From: Ascidiaceihabitans sp023955215
Lineage (GTDB): Bacteria > Pseudomonadota > Alphaproteobacteria > Rhodobacterales > Rhodobacteraceae
Length of the DNA stretch: 64,000 nucleotides
Direction of reading: 5' to 3'
Assembly (NCBI GenBank): GCA_943788345.1
Contig: CALSPX010000013.1
Span: forward strand, 221,901 to 285,900
The position numbers and the translations under genes were made by a program. Positions 17,743 to 27,171 of the stretch are shown here, in pieces. The notes beneath the pieces are model-generated. The model saw nothing but the letters and a program-made list of their open reading frames with translations, made no database searches and had not been told where the DNA came from. Positions within the stretch are counted from its first letter, which is position 1; every line of letters starts with the position of its first letter.

Positions 17743-18325
17743 TGCAGTTGTCCGTGACGGTTGGTCGATATGAATTTCGTTTGTTAAGGTAATGTTGCCA
17801 TTGAGGCATGTCTTTTTGATGTGCCATCAAGGCTTTAGGATTAGTAATTTCTATCTTTAATTCGCCACGACAGGCCGCGGCATATATAACATAGCATACG
17901 GGACATAAGACTGCGGTCTGAGTGAACTCAGGATCTGATGCATAGTAGAACTCATGCGAGCAAGGAAAGCTGCCTTTTCCAGAGATCGTTCCCCAACAAC
18001 CCTCGCAGTGGACATGGCTGTAGTCCTCATCAACAATAAATTCTTGTCGATACAATTTTTCTAAATCTTTCGAACCGGAGGTAAGTGGTCCAAGATTTTC
18101 ATTGAGAAAGTAAAGCCTCCATGAAACATCAGCCCGCATCCATTCGCTGTGTAAGGGATTGTTTTGTGGTTTGTTTTGTTCCCTTCCGTCTACATCTTGG
18201 GCGAGCTTTGTAAACGTCTCAGAAAGGCTCTCCAAGAAATTGGCTAACTTATACCGTATGGTTTGACGTCGTTTATAACGCATAGCCATGCGACTTGAGT
18301 AACGTATAGCTATGCGTTTGATCAC
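17732..18325 (-). CDS. Hypothetical CxxC protein inserted in the suc operon
   Basis: A 197-residue protein I do not recognise. The basic N-terminus (IAIRYSSRMAMRYKRRQTIR) contains two imperfect copies of a 15-base unit encoding (I/M)A(I/M)RY. The C-terminal half carries HCEGC, a single Cys in FPCSHE and CPVC, which could form a zinc-binding knuckle. The GTG start overlaps the sucB stop by four bases; an internal ATG at 18289 is an alternative without a visible ribosome site. A+T content is clearly higher than that of sucB and lpdA, which suggests a later acquisition. It overlaps the following MAPEG gene by 11 bp. Confidence 0.6.
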   Translation of the reverse strand: MIKRIAIRYSSRMAMRYKRRQTIRYKLANFLESLSETFTKLAQDVDGREQNKPQNNPLHSEWMRADVSWRLYFLNENLGPLTSGSKDLEKLYRQEFIVDEDYSHVHCEGCWGTISGKGSFPCSHEFYYASDPEFTQTAVLCPVCYVIYAAACRGELKIEITNPKALMAHQKDMPQWQHYLNKRNSYRPTVTDNCNDN

Positions 18326-19791
18326 AGATCCATCAACAGACGACGTGGATCCTCGAGGGCTTCTTTCACACGGACCAAGAAGGTCACAGCGCCTTTGCCG
18401 TCTACGATGCGGTGATCGTAGGACAGGGCGAGGTACATCATTGGGCGGATCACAACTTCACCATTGATCGCCATTGGGCGGTCTTGGATTTTGTGCATGC
18501 CAAGGATGCCCGATTGTGGCGGGTTCAGGATTGGTGAGGACATCAGTGAGCCGTAGACGCCGCCGTTTGAAATCGTGAACGTGCCGCCCTGCATTTCTGC
18601 CATGGACAGTTTGCCGTCACGGGCGCGTGCGCCTTTTTCAGCAATGGCTTTTTCAATGCCAGCAAAGGACATGCCGTCTGCGTCGCGGATCACCGGAACA
18701 ACCAAACCTGTTGGCGTACCAGCTGCGATGCCCATGTGGACGAAGTTTTTGTACACAACATCGGTGCCGTCGATTTCAGCGTTCACTTCAGGTACTTCGT
18801 TCAAGGCGTGTACGCAGGCCTTTGTGAAAAAGGACATGAAGCCCAATTTGACGCCGTGCTTCTTAAGGAACAGGTCTTTGTATTCGTTGCGCAGCGCCAT
18901 CACCTCGGTCATGTCGACCTCGTTGTAGGTGGTCAGCATTGCGGCGGTGTTTTGGCTTTCTTTCAAGCGACGCGCGATGGTTTGGCGCAAGCGTGTCATC
19001 TTTACGCGTTCTTCGCGTGGTGCATCGTCAGAGGACACAGCTGCGCGGGGTGCGACAGCTGCGGGTGCAGGTGCGGCGGCAGAGGCCACTGCGCGTGCAA
19101 CGTCGTCTTTCATGACGCGGCCATCGCGGCCTGTTGCCTTGACCTGATCGCGTGACACGCCAGCTGCAGCCATTGCTTTTTTCGCGGATGGGGCGTCTTC
19201 GACGTCTTTACCGGCAGGGGCTGAGGTGGCGATTGCAACGGCGGGTGCTGCTGCGATCACTGTGCCAGAGGCTGAGATGACAGCCAGTTTGGCGGATGCA
19301 TCAACGGTGCTGCCTTCAGGCGCTGTGATTTCAGCCAGAACGCCAGCTGCTGGGGATGGAACTTCGACGCTGACTTTGTCAGTTTCGAGTTCACACAGCA
19401 TTTCGTCTTGGGCCACGGTGTCACCCACGGCTTTGAACCATGTGCTGACTGTGGCTTCTGTTACGGATTCGCCAAGCGTTGGCACCATAACGTCGACGCT
19501 GTCTGATGATGGTGTAGCAGCGGCTGCAGGTGCTGGTTTTGCAGCCGAAGCGGTAGCTTCGCCGATCGTTGCGAGCAAGGCGTCAACGCCAACTGTTTCG
19601 CCTTCACCCGCTACGATTTCGCCCATGGTGCCAGCAACTGGGCTGGGCACTTCGACGGTTACTTTGTCGGTTTCAAGCTCACACAGCATTTCGTCAACTG
19701 CGACCGCATCGCCCGGTTTTTTGAACCAAGTTGCAACAGTTGCTTCGGTGACGCTTTCGCCAAGGGTAGGTACACGAACTTCGGTTGTCAT
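18322..19791 (-). CDS. sucB: Dihydrolipoamide succinyltransferase (E2o) with two lipoyl domains
   Basis: E2 of 2-oxoglutarate dehydrogenase: transfers the succinyl group to CoA. 489 residues, longer than the ~410 of single-lipoyl SucB, because two nearly identical lipoyl domains are present, with the modified lysines in ELETDKVTVEV (about K43) and ELETDKVSVEV (about K139). An Ala/Pro linker, a peripheral-subunit-binding domain (about 195-235, KATGRDGRVMKDD) and the catalytic domain ending with SYDHRIVDGKGA follow. Three bases separate it from sucA. An inserted CxxC gene overlaps its stop. Confidence 0.96.
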   Translation of the reverse strand: MTTEVRVPTLGESVTEATVATWFKKPGDAVAVDEMLCELETDKVTVEVPSPVAGTMGEIVAGEGETVGVDALLATIGEATASAAKPAPAAAATPSSDSVDVMVPTLGESVTEATVSTWFKAVGDTVAQDEMLCELETDKVSVEVPSPAAGVLAEITAPEGSTVDASAKLAVISASGTVIAAAPAVAIATSAPAGKDVEDAPSAKKAMAAAGVSRDQVKATGRDGRVMKDDVARAVASAAAPAPAAVAPRAAVSSDDAPREERVKMTRLRQTIARRLKESQNTAAMLTTYNEVDMTEVMALRNEYKDLFLKKHGVKLGFMSFFTKACVHALNEVPEVNAEIDGTDVVYKNFVHMGIAAGTPTGLVVPVIRDADGMSFAGIEKAIAEKGARARDGKLSMAEMQGGTFTISNGGVYGSLMSSPILNPPQSGILGMHKIQDRPMAINGEVVIRPMMYLALSYDHRIVDGKGAVTFLVRVKEALEDPRRLLMDL

Positions 19792-19794
19792 GGA

Positions 19795-22755
19795 TCAGTT
19801 TCCTTCGATGGTCAGCGCGTCGTTCACGAGGGCTGCTTGTTGTTTTTTGTGTGTGGAGGCAAGGCCAGTTGCAGGTGACGCGGATGCTGTGCGCCCTACG
19901 AACTTTGGCCGTGGATGTTTGGCGTCGATCTTTCCAAGGACCCATTCGATGTTGGGTTCAATGAAGGTCCATGCGCCTTGGTTTTTCGGTTCTTCCTGAC
20001 ACCAGACAACTTCTGCGTTTTTGAAGCGTTCAAGTTCTTGAACCGCAGATTGCGCTGGGAACGGATAGAATTGTTCAACGCGCAGGAGGTAGATGTCGTC
20101 GATCCCACGTGCGTCGCGTTCTTCGAGCAGGTCGTAGTAAACCTTGCCTGAACACATAACGACCCGTTTGATCTTGTCATCTTTCACCAGCGTGGTGTCC
20201 GAGTTTCCTTTTTGCGCATCATCCCACATCAGGCGGTGGAAGGAGGATCCAGTTGTAAAGTCCTCAGCGTTGGAAACGGCCATCTTGTGACGCAGCAATG
20301 ACTTTGGCGTCATTAGGACCAGTGGCTTGCGGAAATCGCGGTGCAGCTGGCGGCGCAAGATATGGAAGTAGTTTGCCGGTGTCGTACAGTTAGCGACGAT
20401 CCAGTTGTCCTGACCACACATTTGCAAGAAGCGCTCTAGGCGGGCCGATGAGTGTTCTGGCCCTTGGCCCTCAAAGCCGTGAGGCAGAAGCATCACAAGG
20501 CCAGACATCCGCAACCATTTGCTTTCGCCTGAGCTGATGAATTGGTCGAACATGATTTGCGCGCCGTTGGCGAAATCGCCGAACTGTGCTTCCCAAAGGG
20601 TTAGTGCGTTTGGTTCTGCCAACGAGTAGCCGTATTCAAACCCTAGCACCGCGTACTCAGACAGCATTGAGTCGATGACTTCGTACTGTGCTTGACCCGC
20701 ACGAACGCTGTTTAGTGGATAGAACCGCTCTTCGGTGTCTTGGTTCACAAGGCCCGAGTGGCGTTGGCTGAATGTGCCGCGTGTACTGTCCTGACCGGAT
20801 AGGCGTACAGGATAACCTTCGGTCAATAGTGAACCAAATGCGAGGGCTTCGCCGGTGGCCCAGTCGAACCCTGAACCGGATTCAAACATCTTGGCTTTGG
20901 AGTCCAGAAGACGACCAACGGTTTTGTGGACAGGGAACCCGTCTGGGGCTGTGCTGAGTGCTGTACCGATTTCAGCCATAGTTTCTGGCTTAATCGCAGT
21001 GTCGCCGCGCACATAGTCGTCTTTGTTGCGATCAAGGTGTGACCACTTACCGTCCAGCCAGTCAGCTTTGTTCGGTTTGTAATCTTTGCCCGCCTCAAAT
21101 TCCGTGTTCATCTTGGACTGGAACGCAGCTTTCATGTCTTCGATCTCGCCCTCAGGGATAAGACCGTCGCGCACAAGGCGTTCTGTGTAGAGAGACAGAG
21201 ATGTTTTTTGGGTTTTGATCTTTTTGTACATCATCGGGTTGGTGAACATGGGCTCGTCGCCCTCGTTGTGACCAAAGCGACGGTAGCAGAAGATGTCGAT
21301 CACGACGTCTTTGTGGAATTTCTGGCGGAACTCTGTTGCCACCTTTGCTGCGTGTACAACCGCTTCTGGGTCGTCACCGTTGACGTGGAAAATCGGTGCC
21401 TCAACCACAAGCGCGTTGTCGGTTGGGTATGGGGAAGACCGTGAGAAGTGCGGCGCGGTGGTGAAACCGATTTGGTTGTTCACCACGATATGCATTGTGC
21501 CGCCCGCTTTGTGACCGCGTAGGCCAGACAGGGCGAAACATTCTGCCACAACACCTTGGCCTGCGAATGCTGCATCGCCGTGAAGCAGGATTGGCATAAC
21601 GCTGGTGCGTTCTTTGTCTTTGTACTGGTCTTGCTTTGCGCGGACCTTGCCTATGACGACGGGGTTTACGGCCTCAAGGTGGCTTGGGTTTGCAGTCAAT
21701 GACAAGTGAACTGTGTTGTTGTCAAACTCGCGGTCAGAAGACGCGCCAAGGTGATATTTCACATCGCCAGAGCCATCAACGTCTTCGGGCTTGAACGATC
21801 CGCCTTGGAATTCGTTAAAGATCGCGCGGTATGGCTTCTGCATAACGTTGGCCAGCACGGATAGGCGGCCACGGTGCGGCATGCCGATCACGATGTCTTT
21901 GACACCCAATGAACCACCACGTTTGATGATCTGTTCCATCGCTGGAATAAGGCTTTCGCCACCATCAAGGCCAAAGCGTTTGGTGCCCATATATTTGACG
22001 TGCAGGAATTTCTCAAAACCCTCGGCTTCAACCATCTTGTTCAGGATCGCTTTGCGACCTTCACGGCTAAATTGGATTTCTTTGCCCAAACCTTCGATCC
22101 GCTCTTTGAGCCAACCTGCTTCTTCTGGGTTCGAGATGTGCATGTACTGCAGGGCAAATGTACCGCAGTAGGTGCGTTTCACGATGGACAGAATTTCGCG
22201 CATGGTTGCGATTTGCAGACCCAATACGTTGTCGATGAAAATCGGGCGATCCATGTCAGCATCGGTAAAGCCGTATGACTTTGGATCAAGCTCTGGGTGC
22301 GGCGTGACCGAACGCATGCCAAGCGGATCAAGGTCAGCAACAAGGTGACCACGGATACGGTAGGCACGGATGATCATCAGCGCACGGATGCTGTCAAGAA
22401 CAGCGCGTTTCACTTGCTCATCGCTTAGGCTTACGCCTTGCTCAGATGCTTTGGTTTGGATCTTTTTGCCAGCGCTTTTGACTTCGGGCTCTGGTGCCCA
22501 TTCGCCTGTTAGGGCAGCAGTCAAATCGTCTGTTGGCATCGGTGGCCAATCGGTGCGGGCCCAACTGGGGCCTTCAGCGGTCCGTTTGACGGAAATTTCA
22601 TCGTCACCCATCGCCTTGAAGAATGATTGCCAGCTTTCATCGACCGCATTCGGGTCGGTGGCGTAGCGCGCATACATCTGTTCGAGGTATTCGGCGTTGT
22701 GCCCCTGCATAAAGGAGGAGGCGTGAAGTTGGTCGTTAGCAGGGTTGTCGGACAT
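19795..22755 (-). CDS. sucA: 2-oxoglutarate dehydrogenase E1
   Basis: Thiamine-diphosphate decarboxylase subunit of the TCA-cycle complex that converts 2-oxoglutarate to succinyl-CoA. 986 residues from ATG 22755 (AAGG upstream); the in-frame extension to 22815 is rejected. The N-terminus reads SFMQGHNAEYLEQMYARY, then come IGMPHRGRLSVLANV, the ThDP block GDAAFAGQGVVAE, NNQIGFTT and RFGHNEGDEPMFTNPMMYK, and in the second half RLSGQDSTRGTFSQRH and LPHGFEGQGPEHSSAR. Transcribed after sucD with a 77-bp gap. Confidence 0.97.
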   Translation of the reverse strand: MSDNPANDQLHASSFMQGHNAEYLEQMYARYATDPNAVDESWQSFFKAMGDDEISVKRTAEGPSWARTDWPPMPTDDLTAALTGEWAPEPEVKSAGKKIQTKASEQGVSLSDEQVKRAVLDSIRALMIIRAYRIRGHLVADLDPLGMRSVTPHPELDPKSYGFTDADMDRPIFIDNVLGLQIATMREILSIVKRTYCGTFALQYMHISNPEEAGWLKERIEGLGKEIQFSREGRKAILNKMVEAEGFEKFLHVKYMGTKRFGLDGGESLIPAMEQIIKRGGSLGVKDIVIGMPHRGRLSVLANVMQKPYRAIFNEFQGGSFKPEDVDGSGDVKYHLGASSDREFDNNTVHLSLTANPSHLEAVNPVVIGKVRAKQDQYKDKERTSVMPILLHGDAAFAGQGVVAECFALSGLRGHKAGGTMHIVVNNQIGFTTAPHFSRSSPYPTDNALVVEAPIFHVNGDDPEAVVHAAKVATEFRQKFHKDVVIDIFCYRRFGHNEGDEPMFTNPMMYKKIKTQKTSLSLYTERLVRDGLIPEGEIEDMKAAFQSKMNTEFEAGKDYKPNKADWLDGKWSHLDRNKDDYVRGDTAIKPETMAEIGTALSTAPDGFPVHKTVGRLLDSKAKMFESGSGFDWATGEALAFGSLLTEGYPVRLSGQDSTRGTFSQRHSGLVNQDTEERFYPLNSVRAGQAQYEVIDSMLSEYAVLGFEYGYSLAEPNALTLWEAQFGDFANGAQIMFDQFISSGESKWLRMSGLVMLLPHGFEGQGPEHSSARLERFLQMCGQDNWIVANCTTPANYFHILRRQLHRDFRKPLVLMTPKSLLRHKMAVSNAEDFTTGSSFHRLMWDDAQKGNSDTTLVKDDKIKRVVMCSGKVYYDLLEERDARGIDDIYLLRVEQFYPFPAQSAVQELERFKNAEVVWCQEEPKNQGAWTFIEPNIEWVLGKIDAKHPRPKFVGRTASASPATGLASTHKKQQAALVNDALTIEGN

Positions 22756-22832
22756 GGTTTGAACCTTGAATAAGACTGTGCCGGATGGGGAAAGGCAAGG
22801 CAGGGAAATCCCCACCTCGCCCAGTAGCTGTT

Positions 22833-23714
22833 TTAACCGATTGCTTCGATAACAGCTTCGCCTAGTGTCGCTGGGCTATCTGCCACAACGATACCAGCAA
22901 GCTTCATCGCTTCGATTTTGTCTTCTGCGCCGCCTTTGCCGCCAGCGACAATTGCGCCAGCGTGGCCCATGCGACGGCCGGGAGGGGCTGTGCGGCCAGC
23001 GATGAAACCAGCTGTTGGTTTCCAACGGCCTTTTTTCTTTTCATCAGCCAAGAATTGCGCTGCTTCTTCTTCAGCAGAACCACCGATTTCACCGATCATG
23101 ATGATGGACTGTGTTTCTGGATCGGCCAAGAACATCTCTAGGATGTCGATGTGCTCGGAACCCTTAATAGGGTCGCCGCCGATGCCAACAGCTGAGGATT
23201 GGCCAAGGCCAAGGTCAGTTGTTTGCTTAACCGCTTCATATGTCAGTGTGCCTGAACGTGAAACAACGCCACATGTGCCGCGTTTGTGGATGTGACCCGG
23301 CATGATGCCGATTTTGCATGCGTCAGGTGTGATGACGCCCGGGCAGTTAGGGCCGATAAGACGGGATTTAGAACCCTGAAGTGCGCGTTGCACTTTCATC
23401 ATGTCCAGAACTGGGATGCCTTCAGTGATACAAACGATCAACGGCATTTCCGCATCGATTGCCTCAAGGATTGAGTCAGCTGCGAAGGGAGGAGGCACGT
23501 AAATTACAGAAGCGTTGGCTTCGGTGATGTGCATCGCTTCGTGGACAGAGTTGAACACTGGAAGGTTCAGGTGCGATTGACCGCCCTTACCAGGTGTTAC
23601 GCCGCCAACCATTTTGGTGCCGTATGCAATTGCTTGCTCTGTGTGGAAAGTACCTTGTGAGCCAGTGAGGCCTTGGCAAATTACTTTGGTGTTTTCGTCG
23701 ATAAGAACAGCCAT
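22833..23714 (-). CDS. sucD: Succinyl-CoA synthetase alpha subunit
   Basis: With SucC converts succinyl-CoA to succinate with formation of a nucleoside triphosphate. 293 residues; CoA-binding GLTGSQGTFHTEQAI at the N-terminus, VYVPPPFA-type segment IYVPPPFAADSILEA, and the phosphohistidine loop ending in GRTAPPGRRMGHAGAI near residue 245. Between sucC (76-bp gap) and sucA (77-bp gap) in one operon. Confidence 0.97.
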   Translation of the reverse strand: MAVLIDENTKVICQGLTGSQGTFHTEQAIAYGTKMVGGVTPGKGGQSHLNLPVFNSVHEAMHITEANASVIYVPPPFAADSILEAIDAEMPLIVCITEGIPVLDMMKVQRALQGSKSRLIGPNCPGVITPDACKIGIMPGHIHKRGTCGVVSRSGTLTYEAVKQTTDLGLGQSSAVGIGGDPIKGSEHIDILEMFLADPETQSIIMIGEIGGSAEEEAAQFLADEKKKGRWKPTAGFIAGRTAPPGRRMGHAGAIVAGGKGGAEDKIEAMKLAGIVVADSPATLGEAVIEAIG

Positions 23715-23790
23715 GTGATCTTCCTTCGTGTGTTTTCGGTGCCGCTGTGCGGCAAAATTGTTGAAGCGCGAGGTGCGCAGTAAAAGGCGT

Positions 23791-24984
23791 TTAGCCCTTA
23801 ACCGCTTTCACGATTTTCTGTGCGCCGTCTTTCAAGTCGTCCGCCGCTATCACGTCGAGGCCGGAGTTGTTGATGATGGCTTTGCCCTCTGCCACGTTTG
23901 TACCCTCAAGGCGTACAACCAATGGAACTTTTAGGCCGACTTCTTTCACAGCAGCTACAACGCCTTCAGCGATCACGTCGCAACGCATAATGCCACCAAA
24001 GATGTTGACCAGGATGCCTTTTACGTTTGGATCAGAAGTGATGATCTTGAACGCTTCAGTTACTTTTTCTTTGGTCGCGCCGCCGCCTACGTCTAGGAAG
24101 TTTGCTGGCTCTGCGCCGTACAACTTGATGATGTCCATTGTGGCCATCGCCAAACCAGCGCCGTTTACCATGCAGCCGATTTCGCCATCGAGCGTAATGT
24201 AGTTAAGGTCGTACTTGGACGCCTCTAGCTCTTTCGCGTCTTCTTCTGTTTCGTCGCGCAATTCATTGATGTCTGGCTGGCGGTACATCGCGTTGCCGTC
24301 GAATGATACTTTGGCGTCGAGTACTTTCAAATCACCGCTGTCTGTTACGATCAGTGGGTTGATTTCCAGCATCTCCATGTCTTTTTCAGTGAACGCTTTG
24401 TAAAGCTGACCCATCAAGATCACGCACTGTTTGATCTGCTTGCCCTCAAGGCCAAGTGTGAACGCAATGCGACGACCGTGGAATGCTTGGTACCCAGAAG
24501 CTGGATCAACTGAGAAGGATAGGATTTTCTCAGGTGTTGACGCTGCAACCTCTTCGATGTCCATTCCGCCCTCAGTGGAGCATACGAAAGATATGCGGGA
24601 TGTTTGGCGATCTACGAGCAGGGCAAGGTACAATTCTTTTTCAATGCCTGAACCGTCTTCGATGTAGATGCGGTTGACCTGTTTGCCGGCTGGGCCAGTT
24701 TGGTGTGTGACCAATGTGCGGCCCAACATCTTCTTGGCTTCGTCAGCGGCTTCTTGAACTGACTTAGTCAAACGTACGCCACCAGCTTCGCCAGCGTCGG
24801 CTTCTTTGAATTTACCTTTGCCGCGTCCACCTGCGTGGATCTGCGCTTTGATCACCCACAATGGGCCGTCCATTTCGCCAGCAGCTGCTTTGGCGTCTTC
24901 GGCTTTGAGGACAACACGTCCGTCTGATACTGGTGCGCCGTAAGAACGCAAAAGTGCTTTAGCCTGATATTCGTGGATGTTCAT
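23791..24984 (-). CDS. sucC: Succinyl-CoA synthetase beta subunit
   Basis: ATP-grasp subunit of succinyl-CoA synthetase. 397 residues; starts MNIHEYQAKALLRSYG, contains VIKAQIHAGGRGKGKFKEAD, the motif EINPLIVTDSGDL, and the CoA-ligase part NFLDVGGGATKEKVTEAF and GGIMRCDVIAEGV. First gene of the sucC-sucD-sucA-sucB unit. A pair of TGTGATCACA palindromes lies 113-143 bp upstream of its start and is the likely control region. Confidence 0.97.
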   Translation of the reverse strand: MNIHEYQAKALLRSYGAPVSDGRVVLKAEDAKAAAGEMDGPLWVIKAQIHAGGRGKGKFKEADAGEAGGVRLTKSVQEAADEAKKMLGRTLVTHQTGPAGKQVNRIYIEDGSGIEKELYLALLVDRQTSRISFVCSTEGGMDIEEVAASTPEKILSFSVDPASGYQAFHGRRIAFTLGLEGKQIKQCVILMGQLYKAFTEKDMEMLEINPLIVTDSGDLKVLDAKVSFDGNAMYRQPDINELRDETEEDAKELEASKYDLNYITLDGEIGCMVNGAGLAMATMDIIKLYGAEPANFLDVGGGATKEKVTEAFKIITSDPNVKGILVNIFGGIMRCDVIAEGVVAAVKEVGLKVPLVVRLEGTNVAEGKAIINNSGLDVIAADDLKDGAQKIVKAVKG

Positions 24985-25096
24985 GATAGATCGGTCCCGA
25001 TTAGATACGTTTGGGAAGGGGTATACCTTGATCTATGAAGGGGCCGTAAACGAAAAAAGAGGGTGTTAGCGCAATTTCCCTAAGATTTTTAGTTTT

Positions 25097-25127
25097 TGTG
25101 ATCACACTTGCAAATCGTGTGATCACA
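25097..25127. promoter_or_regulatory. Twin TGTGATCACA operators upstream of sucC
   Basis: Perfect 10-bp palindromes at 25097-25106 and 25118-25127, start to start 21 bp, so on the same helix face. The whole is itself an inverted repeat (TTTTGTGATCACAC ... GTGTGATCACAAAA). The same pair with the same 21-bp spacing lies upstream of sdhC (31243-31273). The T-GT..AC-A symmetry fits FadR-type GntR operators, but the regulator is not in the window. The rest of the 308-bp gap 24985-25292 holds the mdh terminator and nothing else recognised. Confidence 0.75.
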
Positions 25128-25234
25128 AAAATCGAAAGTTGCCAGAAGGCGTAGCTTTTTATGACGGCTCACTCTGGAAAACGACTCTCTGGGCAATTTC
25201 AAGGCCTAGTGGAGTTGTCTCAGACACAAATTAG

Positions 25235-25267
25235 AAAAGGCCACGCAATCAACATGCGCGGCCCTTT
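25235..25267 (-). terminator. mdh terminator
   Basis: Imperfect hairpin downstream of mdh: AAAAGGCC with CACGC on the left arm (from 25235) pairs with GCGCGGCCCTTT on the right (to about 25267), followed on the minus strand by a short T run. It separates mdh from the sucC promoter region. Confidence 0.65.
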
Positions 25268-25292
25268 CAGCTTAGAATTTGTCTTTATCGGC

Positions 25293-26255
25293 TTATGCCA
25301 ATGAAGGGTCGATCGCTTTACATGCGTCAACCAAGCCTTTGACCGCAGCAACAGATGCGTCGAACATGGCTTGTTCATCTTTGTTCATCTGGATGTTTAC
25401 GACTTTCTCGATGCCGCCTTTACCGATGACTGTTGGAACACCAACATACATACCTTTAAGGCCCAAAGCGCCATCAACGTATGCTGCACATGGCAGAACG
25501 CGCTTTTGGTCTTTCAGGTAAGCTTCAGCCATTTCGATCGCTGATGTTGCTGGCGCATAGAACGCGGAACCAGTTTTCAACAAACCAACGATTTCTGCGC
25601 CGCCGTCACGTGTACGCTGGATAATTGCATCCAGTTTGTCCTGTGTCGTCCAGCCCATTTTGACCATGTCTGGCAATGGAATGCCTGCAACTGTTGAATA
25701 ACGCTCGAGCGGCACCATCGTGTCTCCGTGGCCGCCAAGAACGAATGCAGTGACATCGCGCATTGAGACTTCGAACTCTTCAGCTAAGAAGTGGCGGAAG
25801 CGTGCGGAATCAAGAATACCGGCCATGCCGCATACTTTTTCGTGTGGCAGGCCAGAAAATTCGCGCAATGCCCAAACCATCGCATCAAGCGGGTTTGTGA
25901 TACAGATAACGAATGCGTTTGGAGCGTGGTCACGGATGCCTTCGCCAACAGACTTCATTACTTTGAGGTTGATGCCCAAAAGGTCATCACGGCTCATGCC
26001 TGGCTTGCGTGGAACGCCGGCAGTTACGATGCAAACGTCTGCGCCTGCGATATCTTCGTAAGACTGTGTGCCTGACATCTTCGCGTCAAAACCCTCGGAT
26101 GGGCCAGATTCTGCGATATCCAAAGCTTTGCCTTCTGGCGTGCCAGGTGCGATGTCGAACATTACGACGTCACCTAGTTCTTTGATCGCTGCAAGGTGTG
26201 CAAGCGTACCGCCGATTTGACCTGCGCCGATAAGCGCAATCTTAGGTCTGGCCAT
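25293..26255 (-). CDS. mdh: Malate dehydrogenase
   Basis: NAD-dependent oxidation of malate to oxaloacetate. 320 residues of the LDH-like MDH family: NAD motif IGAGQIGGTLAHL at the N-terminus, VTAGVPRKPGMSRDDLL, NPLDAMVW, and the catalytic His in GGHGDTMVPL near residue 175. It has its own upstream region (no TGTGATCACA element) and a terminator before the sucC operon, so it appears to be a separate transcription unit of the same TCA cluster. Confidence 0.97.
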   Translation of the reverse strand: MARPKIALIGAGQIGGTLAHLAAIKELGDVVMFDIAPGTPEGKALDIAESGPSEGFDAKMSGTQSYEDIAGADVCIVTAGVPRKPGMSRDDLLGINLKVMKSVGEGIRDHAPNAFVICITNPLDAMVWALREFSGLPHEKVCGMAGILDSARFRHFLAEEFEVSMRDVTAFVLGGHGDTMVPLERYSTVAGIPLPDMVKMGWTTQDKLDAIIQRTRDGGAEIVGLLKTGSAFYAPATSAIEMAEAYLKDQKRVLPCAAYVDGALGLKGMYVGVPTVIGKGGIEKVVNIQMNKDEQAMFDASVAAVKGLVDACKAIDPSLA

Positions 26256-26358
26256 GTTATACTCTCCGATTTGGGTTGGATTTCGCGCTGTCCCTAGTGC
26301 GCTTTTGGGTCTGACGCAAGGGTGCTAGAATTCCCCCTAACCCTTGCAGGGGTATGTT

Positions 26359-27171
26359 ATGCCTCCTCTTAGTGGGCTAAACACTGGTGATCTGTGGGTT
26401 TTTGAGGTGGTAGCATTGCTTGAGTTAGACCTAAGCTTTTTCATGATTGCGGCACCTGCGGTTGTTTTTGCGGGCATATCCAAAGGCGGATTTGGGTCTG
26501 GCGCCGCCTTTGCGGCTGCATCGATTCTTGCCCTGACTTTGCCACCGGGTTTGGCCCTTGGGGTTATGCTGCCATTGTTGATGTTAATGGATGTCGCCAG
26601 CCTTCGCCCTTACTGGGGCAAATGGCGCTGGCATGAGTCGCGATTGCTGATTTTGGGAGGAATACCTGGTGTTGCGCTGGGTGCTGGTCTGTTCAGCATT
26701 GTGAATGATGATGTGTTTCGGGTGTTGATCGGTGTTATTTCCGTGGCCTTTGTCATCTGGACGCAACTTACCGCAAGGGGGTGGGTCAATATCTCGGCGG
26801 GGGATGCCCCAGATTGGCAAGGAGGATTGGCTGGGTTTGCGGCTGGGTTTACCAGTTTCGTCAGTCACGCCGGTGGACCACCCGCAGCCGTTTACCTGCT
26901 GTCGCGCGGGGTCAATAAGACTGAATATCAGGCTTGTACGGTTGTTGCCTTTTGGGCGATCAATATCGCCAAGTTTATTCCCTATGCATTTCTAGGGATG
27001 TTCACGCTTGAGACAGGCCTGGCCAATCTTGCTTTGGCACCATTTGCGTTGCTTGGGACATGGATTGGGGTGCGCGCGCATCATTTTGTCCCAGAGCGTA
27101 TCTTCTTTGCTTTTACCTACGTGATCTTAATGATCACTGGGATCAAATTGATCTTTGATGGTCTGACCTAG
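26359..27171 (+). CDS. TauE/SafE-family sulfite/organosulfonate exporter-like protein
   Basis: 270-residue membrane protein with about eight helices and the TauE-family glycine-rich motif GISKGGFGSG near residue 36 and SHAGGPPAAVYLL near 175, the two family half-repeats. Substrate unknown; characterised relatives export sulfite or sulfoacetate. ATG 26359 is chosen because of AGGGG just upstream, over a TTG at 26344. It is convergent with the next gene and their stop codons overlap (shared CTAG at 27168-27171). Confidence 0.82.
   Translation: MPPLSGLNTGDLWVFEVVALLELDLSFFMIAAPAVVFAGISKGGFGSGAAFAAASILALTLPPGLALGVMLPLLMLMDVASLRPYWGKWRWHESRLLILGGIPGVALGAGLFSIVNDDVFRVLIGVISVAFVIWTQLTARGWVNISAGDAPDWQGGLAGFAAGFTSFVSHAGGPPAAVYLLSRGVNKTEYQACTVVAFWAINIAKFIPYAFLGMFTLETGLANLALAPFALLGTWIGVRAHHFVPERIFFAFTYVILMITGIKLIFDGLT

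Noticed and set aside
19226..19999. Long open frame on the plus strand opposite sucB and the end of sucA
   Set aside because: Ser/Thr/Ala-rich shadow of the lipoyl-domain repeats of sucB; no ribosome site and no protein-like pattern.
25097..25127. CRP/FNR-type sites at the TGTGATCACA palindromes
   Set aside because: CRP and FNR sites need a spacer of about 4-6 bp between half-sites; here TGTGA and TCACA are directly joined, so the family geometry does not fit.
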